A stretch of 64,000 bases of DNA, from positions 20,805,506 through 20,869,505 of the forward strand of contig JAQMRL010000006.1 of assembly GCA_035578175.1 (NCBI GenBank), given 5' to 3'. Position 1 is the stretch's first letter. The number at the start of each line of letters is the position of its first letter. Of the stretch, positions 56,300-64,000 are shown one piece after another. Origin of the DNA: Catonia carolina (Eukaryota > Arthropoda > Insecta > Hemiptera > Achilidae). The position numbers and the translations under genes were made by a program. Below the pieces are notes generated by a model. That model was not told where the DNA came from and did no database searches. It worked only from the letters and a program-made list of their open reading frames with translations.

Positions 56300-56511
56300 T
56301 ACGGATTTGAATACTAGACAATGGTTACCGGTGTACTGTGATGGTTGGGGTTCAATTAACTATACTCTCTCAGGAATGGTCGGCCTGGGTCTGTACAAGA
56401 CTACACTTCATTAACACGTCATATACATCATCCTCATCTCATTGGGTCATGGGCTTGCTTATTGTTCTGAATTGAACAGATTGCAACGTACACACATTGG
56501 AGATAAAAAAA
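56300..56511 (+). mobile_element. SINE-B, headless copy
   Basis: It begins acggatttgaatactagac, just after the tRNA-like part, and has a complete body and 3' end (gcaacgtacacacattgg plus A run). Confidence 0.75.
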
Positions 56512-56746
56512 ATCATTTTGCGTCATTCACTCATGATTAAAATTAGGTTGTTTTGCATTTTACATGTTTACTTAATATACTCGTAGATTATATTTTCATT
56601 ATTTGGATTGGCAAGAGAAAGTCATGTGAGTGTTTTACACCAGATTTGTTTTTAAATTAGTTACTTGTAATACAATTACACGTATTTTAGCTACTTGTAA
56701 CTAAATTAATTTCTAAATTAACTAAATAATTTCATACCTTATAAGT

Positions 56747-57140
56747 CTGCCCATAACAGACAGGTGGAGTGTCAAATTATTTACACTCAATCTGTTTGTT
56801 GCAGGGCTAAAATAAATAGTTCTGTTTCTTATCACATGGTCAGTCAATTAAATGACTGAATCATTTAAGAACAGAAGAGGTGGGGGTGTAAAAAACACTA
56901 ATCAAGAGTTATCTTCTCTGAAAGTAATGAATTTCATTGTACAGCCAGACCCTGTGGTAAATGAAGTGATATTGTCATTTACAGAGTGGAAAATATGTGC
57001 TTTTCAAAGGGCTCGGCATGCTGATAAGCGTACTTTTCCACTCAGTGAGGAAGGCAACGGTAAACCACCTCACTCCTCGTTTTACTTAGTAAAACCTCTA
57101 GAGGTTCAAACCAGCCTTTCGGCTGTTGACCTAAACACAT
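56747..57140 (+). mobile_element. Retro-F copy, full length with duplication
   Basis: It starts ctgcccataacagacaggtg and ends gttgacctaaacacat. A 9-bp duplication, cttataagt, lies at 56738-56746 and 57141-57149. Two small indels relative to the copy at 50324 fortuitously give a 99-codon frame. Confidence 0.9.
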
Positions 57141-57186
57141 CTTATAAGTGATCAATTAATAAACAATTTGATAAATTAGCAAATTT

Positions 57187-57315
57187 TTTTTGTTCTTCTT
57201 TAGGTTCCAATCCGTTCCGGATGTTGGCCACCATATTAACAATATTCTCCACTGCTGCTCGAAACAGCTGTATTGTCGTTTTCGAGTACCACATTCTGAG
57301 ATTTTTCAACCAGAA
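57187..57315 (-). pseudogene. RTE-like LINE C-terminal tip
   Basis: The minus-strand translation gives WLKNLRMWYS, QLFRAAVENIVNMVANIRNG and a short aaagaagaac tail. It is the last ~35 codons of the family represented at 38034-40463. Confidence 0.7.
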
Positions 57316-58074
57316 AATATTTGATAATTAATAGATTTAACATAATTAATTACAATCTACAGTATTAAAATTTATGTATAAAAACATTCGGAGCGTGTTT
57401 CCGTACTGATATAAAACTACTTGTATATTGAAACAAGTCAAACATTAACAAAAAGCTATATAACATTTCAAATACGGCCTAATTGAATTTAACTACAGAT
57501 ATTGAAAATGGAAAATACAGGGGAATGTTGGCAGAGGAAAACTACATAAAGGTATCATGGGAGTTGGAAAATTTCAAAGAGCACTATAGTATTAATAAAA
57601 TATAGACAAAACGTGATTTGTCGCATCGGACACCCAAGATAAACACTTTTGTATAGTTTGTACACATTCAATCAACTAGTGACGTTAAGGGAGTAATAAA
57701 ATTAAATTTACACTGACGCCAATATCACAAAATAACATGTAAATGAATTTACTTTCGTGAACAAAGGTTATACAGAGTAGACAAAATGTATATATTATAA
57801 TGTAGGTCTAATGAAATTGAAATCCTACCCTAAAGGTAGATATGTTATCATTTAATTAAACTGACAGATGTAACCAGGTAACCATACAGAACAAGGAGAT
57901 ACGAAACTTTGCATTGCATTATTCTTTTTCAATTGAATACCTACGTCATTTTGAATGCGAAACAATACAACATTAAATTTAATTAATGTAAGTCCATTCG
58001 ACCTGACTGAAAAGTTATTTATATTCTCGTAATATCTATAATTCTGAATAAAGTTTTTGAAAATATACAACAAT
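57316..58074. other. A+T-rich spacer
   Basis: Nothing recognisable. Confidence 0.35.
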
Positions 58075-58922
58075 AAATCTTGTGTGAAACAATGACAAGA
58101 CTTTCTCTTATCAATTCAAATAAGAAAAAATATAACCTAATTTTAATCATGAGTGAATGACGCTAAATTAAAATCAACCTCTATAGGATTTAAAAATACG
58201 GAAAAAATAATTGACGCTAAACTAGCCACTGGTAGAAAAAAATGCTTAAAATAAAAATTATAAGTTTCTTAATTTCCTAAACTTTGATATAGACTTGTCG
58301 TAAAATGTATATACCAAGGCTGGAATCTTAAAATACCATCTTTTATTGATATCGATGAGCAAACTACAGGAAATCAGTAATTGACACTAAACTAAGCGTT
58401 GGAGGAAAACTATTTGAAATAAATGCTGTAGTTTTTCAATTTCTTACAACTTTAATTACATATACACACTTTCGGCTTAGAATGCACATTAATGCCATTT
58501 AAAACAAATTTTAAGGCTAAAAATTGTTTTTTTTTACTACGAGAGCACAGTGCCTCAAGAATTTCAGCAAACATGGCGCTAACACTACATTGTAGAGACC
58601 ATATAGTAAATGAGGTTATTTTTAAAAACAAATCGAACCAGTCGTTTTTTTAGAAAATTACACAAATTAACTACTAGTACTTCTGGTAAACCAATTTTTA
58701 TGAAAATGTTCGTGTTGGGTCCCTTGTTGTACCTCACGTAAGTTCAAAGTTTTAACATCGTACGGTATTCCATTCTTGATACACCAATCGGTAAAAAACT
58801 TTATTTGGGCTCAGGGAGCCTGAAAACGTGTATTTCCGGTGCAAACTCGAATTCGAAAAATCGTTAAGAAAACAATACATTTCTTCCTTAAACATTCACA
58901 CGAGTAAATGAAAAAAAGTAAA
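58075..58922 (-). mobile_element. Rep-A copy, full span, old
   Basis: All landmarks are present on the minus strand but heavily diverged: tttactttttttcatttac at the 5' end, no microsatellite, both internal blocks, and gataagagaaagtcttgtc with a broken hairpin (attgtttcacac). It is the oldest-looking full-length copy. Confidence 0.7.
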
Positions 58923-59019
58923 ATTAAATAAACGAACTTCACGCAGCCCACTGAGTTTAGCCGAAATAAACAATGAAATCAGAATACATTAATGGACCAA
59001 ACAAAGTACGATTCAGATT

Positions 59020-59110
59020 GCAGATTGTGAATGTAAGGGCCTCAAAGAAGAGTTCAAGATTAACAGCAGATGGAAGGAACATTTTTAAGAATTACTAAAT
59101 GAGGTAGGCC
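59020..59110 (+). pseudogene. Small LINE remnant
   Basis: The frame LKEEFKINSRWKEHF, then a stop and ELLNE, resembles the RWxEHFxELLN motif that lies just before the reverse transcriptase in RTE-like LINEs. The intact LINE has RYLRELFDD at that place. Only ~30 codons are visible. Confidence 0.45.
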
Positions 59111-59639
59111 TATATAATGATCTTCTAGGAGTTCCTTCTCCTAATGGAGGTTGGCTATCAAAATATAATCCATTTCATACAATACTACACAGTTTTTTAT
59201 AATACGCAATTTTTTACCTTAATTTTATTTCTAGAATATCATTATTAATATTTTACTATATAATATAAAGATCCTCGATATTAAAATAACAATAAGTTTT
59301 AAAGTAAAATAAAATAATGGTCGAAATTAATTCCGGGACCGGAAATAAATTCTCTCCAAAGGTAACATCTTCACTTTATTTTCGATTAAAGCCTCCACAT
59401 GGTTCGGCAGGATAACTTTTGGAAATTTCCACAAAAAGATCTAATCCGGAACTCCTATGCGGCTATCAACCGTACTTGTAACTTAAGTCACACAAGGCTG
59501 ATTTCCTTCATATATGGAAGGGTCTTTTGGGGGGAAAATTCCACCGTCCTACCCAAAAGATCAGGAGTCTTCTACGTCGGACTCGGTGGGTAGCCACCTG
59601 AAAGATAACAACGTATTGGAACATTTGGAATCACTCAGA
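59111..59639. other. Unassigned DNA grading into a G+C-rich island
   Basis: The open frame 59399-59593 (64 codons) starts at an ATG and includes FWKFPQKDLIRNSY and ISFIYGRVFWGENS. I recognise no family. Base composition rises in G+C from about 59400. Confidence 0.3.
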
Positions 59640-60200
59640 CACACAAGTATATAGTGTCGCCGACTTCCCTACCAAAATTACCGCCTGCAGACGGTCCCTC
59701 TACCTGCCTGCCGCGCGTCACGAACAGCCAACAGTGCCTCCCCTCCACTATGAAGTGGACTCGCCTAAGGAGGGGGATTTAAGCGAGAGCACTGGCCCGC
59801 AAACCACATTCTTCATTCAACCCGCAAGCGGAGAACACCAAAAGAAGACCTCCAGACCAAAGAACACGAGCCCAGCCGAGACCAGACGCACCATCCCTGG
59901 TCTACGCTACCGGTGGCGGACGCTACATTCCCGCACCTGTCAGCCTTCGCCGACCCGGAGAGCGCCGCCTCGACCACGCTATTGGCAGACGGCCTACCCC
60001 GACCTGACACTGCGGGGCTCTGGGGGCCACCACTGCCACGCTGCAACGGTGACCCAACTGCCGCTGAGCGAAGGCTGAGGGAAACCGGTAGCCGAGCCGT
60101 CACTCTTCGGGCTCCGCTTTCGATCACCAACAACGGCCTTTTTCACGGCCACCAATTTTCCAAACGACGTTTTTCCACGTGTCGTCGGGCCCGGTCGGCT
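59640..60200. other. G+C-rich island of unknown origin
   Basis: This is the only extended G+C-rich stretch, with many CpG, gccgcctc and cggtggcgg motifs, and open frames of about 115 codons in three readings (59734-60078, 59913-60266, and minus 59813-60133). Open frames in several phases are expected when stop codons are depleted by composition, so none is credible by itself. It could be the 5' region of a transposable element, a CpG-rich promoter or first exon, or transferred DNA. It borders a LINE end at 60200. Confidence 0.45.
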
Positions 60201-60345
60201 ACAATAGGAAGGGTGATTTCAAACGAAGAAAGAAAGTTAAGATCCGAGAGACTAAAGAAATACTAAGCTAATCGGAAACGCAAGAACTCTATATAATACT
60301 GACTAAAATGGTCCAATGGAGGCCATAAAATTTAAAAAAATAAAA
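60200..60345 (+). pseudogene. LINE (type 2) C-terminal tip and tail
   Basis: ISNEERKLRSERLKKY and a stop, then tggtccaatggaggccataaa and an A-rich end, match the tail arrangement at 17820-17900 and 22900-23000. Upstream coding sequence is replaced by the G+C-rich island. Confidence 0.6.
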
Positions 60346-60935
60346 TAATTTTTGTTCGCTCTAAATCGATAACTAATCGAAAAATAAGGAATATTTCTGA
60401 ATGAAAGACAAAGGAAACACTCGGGAATTAACAATCGAAATATCAATTCAATTTAAATGAACTTCCAAAGTAATAAGTATTAAAGATAATTACCATGAGG
60501 TATATTACTGAAGTTTAACAACTTCAAATTATCATTAAAATCATTCAAGAAAACAAATTACTTGAAATTAACGGTCGAATAATTCAGTCATAAAGCATTA
60601 TCATGATGTTGAAATTAGTACTGCAATACATACACACGTGCATGAAGAGCAATTACAATAATTAATTCAGTAAACTACTCTATTATCTGGCTGTAATATT
60701 AGTTTGGTGAACCACAGAAGGAAACGTTTTAGGACCTCACGTAGGTATCCTTATTACGTGTATGAAGGTAAGCACGTATACATTTTAATGTAACATTAGG
60801 TAACAATGTTATCTGATTAAGTGAAGTCAGCTAAATTTTATAAAAATAAGATATGTTTAATAAATTGTATTACTTTCATGGGTTTCTACTTTGTGGGTCA
60901 TACAACAGTGGAAAATACTAAGTGGTTTTAATTAA
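60346..60935. other. A+T-rich spacer
   Basis: Nothing recognisable. Confidence 0.35.
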
Positions 60936-60978
60936 AAAATCTGGTGTGAAACACTCACAAGACTTTCTCTCGACAATT

Positions 60979-61032
<54 letters not shown>
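60936..61032 (-). mobile_element. Rep-A 3' tip fused to (TA)n
   Basis: The minus-strand hairpin end (cttgtgagtgtttcacacc, CAGATTTTTT) and subterminal tcgagagaaagt are followed by about 25 pure TA repeats at 60982-61032. The element body is absent. Confidence 0.7.
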
Positions 61033-61035
<3 letters not shown>

Positions 61036-61043
61036 GCGACTAT

Positions 61044-61615
61044 TTACAACACTATGGGTCGTTTGTCGCAGTCAAAACGCCATTTTTGCCTGTCTTGCCA
61101 TGACTCCTCCTCCATGTTTCTTCTTCCCATGGCTCTGTCAATACCTTCCATCCATCTCCCTCTCGGTCTTCCTCTTTTTCTATTTCGCTGCGGTCTCCAG
61201 TTCCACGCCCTCAGCGGGATTCGTACGCTGCTCATTCTTCGCATGTGACCATGCCAGTGCAGTTGTTTTCTCTCAATACGGTCTATTATTGAGTCTTCAA
61301 TGCCCATTATCTCTCTTACTCTTATATTCGTTACCCTATCTCGTAATGTCAATCTGCAACATCTTCTCCAATATCTGTTCTCCACTGTACTGATTCTATT
61401 TTTCATGTTTTGTGTAATGGTCCACACACTTCTGCCCCATATGTCACCGTACCTTCCACTATTGCTGAAAATATTCGTTTCTTTATGTCTTTTCTTATGT
61501 TGAGACTCCACAGAATTGAGTTCAGTTGACCAGTTAATGCCTTTCCTTTCACAATTTTATTAGCTATGTCTTTTTCGTCCCTTCCATTTTTTGTAAACGT
61601 TTTGCAATTTAAATA
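61044..61615 (-). pseudogene. LINE C-terminal region, third subtype
   Basis: The minus-strand open frame 61044-61511 contains ENRYWRRCCRLTLRDRVTNI, IDRIERKQLHWHGHMRRM, RKRGRPRGRWMEGIDRAM and WQDRQKWR. Upstream, decayed KGRALTGQLNSILWS-like sequence extends the match to about 61615. The YWRRxCR and RDRVxN motifs mark the post-RT region of RTE-like elements. No (GAA)n tail is seen. A (TA)n tract lies just beyond its 3' side. Confidence 0.75.
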
Positions 61616-61697
61616 AGATCATATTTATAGCCGGTGTTTAATCATTAGTAAACGGTGTAAAATGAAAAACAACTTACTGACGATTTCTTTAATATAT

Positions 61698-61880
61698 ACC
61701 CAAGTTTGGAGCCTTGTTTCTTCAAAATCGCTTGTTCAATTTTAACGTACTATACACCAAAATTTAGCTGATTTCAATCTGCGTTGTTACATCTTAGTTT
61801 CATATTTTTTAAGTTCATTAATATTCCTGTATCAGGATGAGAAGAAAAAAGAACCTGTTTTTTTGTTACTGCAACACAGT
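61698..61880 (+). repeat. Rep-J copy 2, uninterrupted
   Basis: It has cttcaaaatcgcttgttc, ctatacaccaaaatttagc and ctgcgttgtt, then continues agtttcatat and gtttttttgttactgcaac. It shows that the 155-bp LINE tail in the copy at 18095-18475 is an insertion. Confidence 0.65.
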
Positions 61881-62449
61881 TATTTATATGACATATGTTA
61901 TTATATGAAAGCACGGAATTTAGTAAACACGTGCATGTAGAAAAAAAATTAGAAAAGATCAATACTAGAACACTTTAGTTTCACTGTGAAGAATGTCTGA
62001 AGATAGGTTCCCTTTTACAGGTCATATTCGATTCAACCGGTTATGCTATAAAAGCAAGATTGAACAATGTACCAACCTTTACCATTTAAACTTTTCAAAC
62101 GCGGTTATAACTCTATTTTTAAATGAGATAGGCCTTTACACGGTTTTCTTCACAAAAAAATATCGGAATTGAATGGTACCCCAACATTCACAAATCAATA
62201 GAAAATGTCTCACTAACCTGATTGTGTGTCTAAATAGCTTACTTTCCTCCGCATACATTAAGCTACAATTTAACTATAATGTTTACCTGTGTGCGCGTAC
62301 ACTGACCTTCACTGTTACACAAAATGATGAGTACTTACACACTCGTCATCTAACAAAAATATATTGGCTATCCGCTGGTTAAGGGTTAATAATTATTTTA
62401 TAGTAATTCAAAGAGATAATTCAAATGACACTCCCAGCAGAAGTATTAG
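61881..62449. other. Spacer without recognised features
   Basis: Nothing recognisable. Confidence 0.35.
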
Positions 62450-62985
62450 TAAATTATCAGCAGAAGTATACAGAGGTTTATGGCAGCGAAACTTGGGTGC
62501 AAAGACAGAGAACACATTGCAGGCATCTGAAAACAATTTTTTACGGCAAGCATATGGATGTTCAATTAACCATACTCTCTCAGGAATGGTCGGCCTGAGT
62601 CTGTACAAGACTACACCTCATTTACACGTCATACATATCATCCTCATCTCATTGGGTCAAGGGGTTGCTTATTGTTCTAAATTGAACAGATTGCAACGTA
62701 CACATATTAGGATAAAAAAACCATATGGATGTAGTAGAGAACACCGTAATAGGAATGCAGAGATAAGGAAAGAGTTCAACCTATTTACCATAAATGATAG
62801 GCTACTGCAAAATAAATGACAATGGATAGAGCATGTGGACAGTATGAGAAAGGATGGGATACCTAAGCAGGCGCTCGATTACCGGAAGGAAGGAGAGACC
62901 AAGGAATAAATTGGCAGGGGTTAGGAATAGGCAGGGATGAACTAATCGCTAAAAGGTAAACGAAAAAGAAAAAGAAGAAGTATAC
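62450..62985 (+). pseudogene. LINE C-terminal region split by SINE-B
   Basis: In shifting frames it encodes YGSETWV, LQASENNFLRQAYGCS, HRNRNAEIRKEFNLFTINDR and KDGIPKQALDYR, ending in an aaaaagaagaag tail. The host frame is interrupted at 62561-62721. It is closely related to the outer LINE at 44695-45872. Confidence 0.75.
62561..62721 (+). mobile_element. SINE-B, headless copy inside a LINE
   Basis: It starts abruptly at ttcaattaaccatactctc, has an unbroken 3' body and a short A tail, and is flanked by the 10-bp duplication catatggatg at 62551-62560 and 62722-62731. A duplication around a headless copy shows it arrived as a 5'-truncated retroposition product and was not trimmed later. Confidence 0.9.
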
Positions 62986-63020
62986 AGAAAATTACACATT
63001 TATAAAATTTAATTTTCAGA

Positions 63021-63097
63021 GATGTAAATTTCCTCTGTATGTCATGACGATTACAGATTCTGCAACTGCCATGACATATAGAGGAGGTTTACACCTT
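63021..63097. repeat. Short hairpin, ~32-bp stem, miRNA-precursor-like
   Basis: gatgtaaatttcctctgtat...gacgattac (63021-63054) pairs with aactgccatgac...gtttacacc (63064-63097). Allowing G-U pairs, only about two mismatches remain, and the loop is about 9 nt. Size and shape suit a microRNA precursor or a tiny MITE. Expression cannot be judged. Confidence 0.5.
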
Positions 63098-63338
63098 TGA
63101 AAAAGTAAATGTTATAATTCACAATAAATACATTTTAAAACATTAAAATGAATGTTATAATTGTGTAATTTCAAGTATTGCGATGAGCTGACGATGCGGG
63201 GTAAACCCACGAAAGTACTTCTCAACTGGTAAGTGTTCTTACTCATTCTTTGACCGTTTCAGGTGGTTTTAATGATTTTTCTATTAAAAAAAAATTAAGA
63301 TATACATATATATTAATGAACAGAATAAATAAAAGCAT

Positions 63339-63751
63339 CTTCTTCTTCTTCTTCTTCCTTTCACGGGTTAGGCGTTGCTGCCTGTTCCGAACCTCCACCA
63401 TCTGCCCATCTCTTCCTTGGACGTCCTCGATCCCTTTTACCCCTTGGCTTGTACCATAGTGCCTGCTTGGGTAATCTTTCATCCTTCATTCTACCTAAGT
63501 GATCTATCCACTTCTTCCTGCCCTCCATTACTTTATCATTTATGGAGAAGATATTAAGATGTTGTCGTATCTCCGTGTTTCTGTAACGGTCCTCATAGGA
63601 CCGAGAAGTAAAATTGTCATATATAATAAGATTATAGAACAGATATCCCATTTTAACTATCTAGGTTGCGATGTAACTTATCAACAGGGTAAGGAGGTGT
63701 ATGATAGGATCCACCGATTTCAACACATATGTGGTACTATCCACAGGAACT
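63339..63751 (-). mobile_element. LINE copy with 5' inversion (twin priming)
   Basis: 63339-63600 is a minus-strand LINE end (EDRYRNTEIRQHLNIFSIND, PKQALWYKPRGKRDRGRPRK, (GAA)n tail). 63601-63751 is the RT thumb of the same LINE in the opposite orientation (SKIVIYNKIIEQISHFNYLG, VTYQQGKEVYDRIHRFQHIC). A 13-bp match, taaataaaagcat, flanks the whole at 63326-63338 and 63752-63764. This is the structure made when reverse transcription is primed from both target ends. About 60-80 codons between the two segments are missing. Confidence 0.85.
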
Positions 63752-63764
63752 TAAATAAAAGCAT

Positions 63765-64000
63765 GTAGTAAGTAATTAATTCAAAAATAATATAAAGAAA
63801 TAACATATAAAACAAAACTTCAAGAATAAATACAAACGAACAATAAATAAAAAGTACTACAAAGATAATTTGTTTCCATTTCAAATAAAAAACATGATGG
63901 AAAACATTCGAGTTCTCTACAACAAGATTATTTTTTATCTGTACTGTACTTGATGCCATTAAAACACACCTTCAGTACTTCAAAATAAAGTAGATATCTT
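63765..64000. other. A+T-rich DNA to window end
   Basis: Nothing recognisable. Confidence 0.35.

Larger units (their letters stand above)
55490..56648 (+). mobile_element. Rep-A shell with its interior replaced
   Basis: The 5' end (55490-55812, ACTTTCTCTGGCCCTATATG, then a (GC)n/(TG)n microsatellite at 55623-55650) and the 3' end (56513-56648, ggcaagagaaagtcatgtg and the hairpin) are in the right order and orientation. The middle is occupied by two headless SINE-B pieces and 330 bp of unique DNA. No duplicated internal blocks remain. Confidence 0.7.

Noticed and set aside
3634..58922. Rep-A copies as a CRISPR-like array
   Set aside because: The copies are ~930 bp, dispersed in both orientations and variably truncated, with no regular spacer structure.
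59734..60266. Overlapping ~115-codon open frames as host genes
   Set aside because: They occur in several phases within a G+C-rich stretch poor in stop codons, show proline/arginine-rich low-complexity sequence, and have no recognisable domain.
61100..61393. Plus-strand hydrophobic open frames as membrane proteins
   Set aside because: They are antisense shadows of the minus-strand LINE frame at 61044-61511.

Overview
This window looks like eukaryotic, probably arthropod, non-coding DNA. It is strongly A+T-rich, has no dense gene arrangement, and is built from degraded and nested mobile elements: mariner-like transposases, RTE-like and Jockey-like LINEs, tRNA-derived SINEs, long-armed foldback elements and one LTR. 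The mix resembles a large insect genome. Hemiptera is my guess from memory of similar repeats and is not shown by the sequence. I found no convincing host gene. The only long open frame is the 809-codon endonuclease/reverse transcriptase at 38034-40463, which belongs to a LINE.

I use local labels for the repeat families. Rep-A is a ~930-bp non-autonomous element with about 19 copies or fragments. It carries ACTTTCTCTTGCC near one end, the reverse complement near the other, and a GTGTGA/TCACAC hairpin at its 3' tip, so its architecture resembles HINE/DINE-1 elements of the Helentron group. SINE-B is a ~320-bp tRNA-derived SINE. SINE-C, SINE-D and SINE-E are further tRNA-headed SINEs, and SINE-E has a Met-like CAT anticodon loop. 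Retro-F is a ~395-bp retroposon with fixed ends, a (ACA)n tail and 9-11 bp target-site duplications, but no recognisable tRNA head. Fold-G is a foldback element with arms up to 398 bp. Rep-H, Rep-I and Rep-J are short repeats seen twice each.

Layout: 0.7-6.5 kb holds Rep-A copies and a LINE inserted in a LINE. 6.5-9.3 kb is a SINE cluster with a SINE inserted in a SINE. 10.1-12.5 kb holds LINE debris and a mariner pseudogene split by Fold-G. At 13.5 kb lies a near-perfect 223-bp hairpin. 14-21.4 kb holds a tail-to-tail SINE palindrome, Rep-A copies and LINE tails. 22.6-28.9 kb has LINE remnants and a tRNA-Met SINE within long featureless A+T-rich DNA. 29-37 kb holds SINE, foldback, Rep-A, Rep-H and Retro-F copies. 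36.7-40.95 kb is a three-level nest: a LINE inside a solo LTR inside Fold-G. 44.7-49.2 kb holds a LINE in a LINE and two mariners. 50-58.9 kb holds more Rep-A, SINE-B and Retro-F copies. 59.4-60.3 kb contains an unexplained G+C-rich island. 61-63.8 kb holds LINE 3' ends, one with the 5' inversion expected from twin priming.

Target-site duplications read directly from the sequence support many of these insertions and give their relative order. The elements cooperate only in the sense that intact RTE-like LINEs plausibly supply machinery for the short retroposons. I saw no CRISPR array, operon, toxin system or viral gene cluster. The most interesting candidates are Rep-A, as a possibly undescribed hairpin-ended family with an internal duplicated fold, and Retro-F, as a headless SINE-like family.
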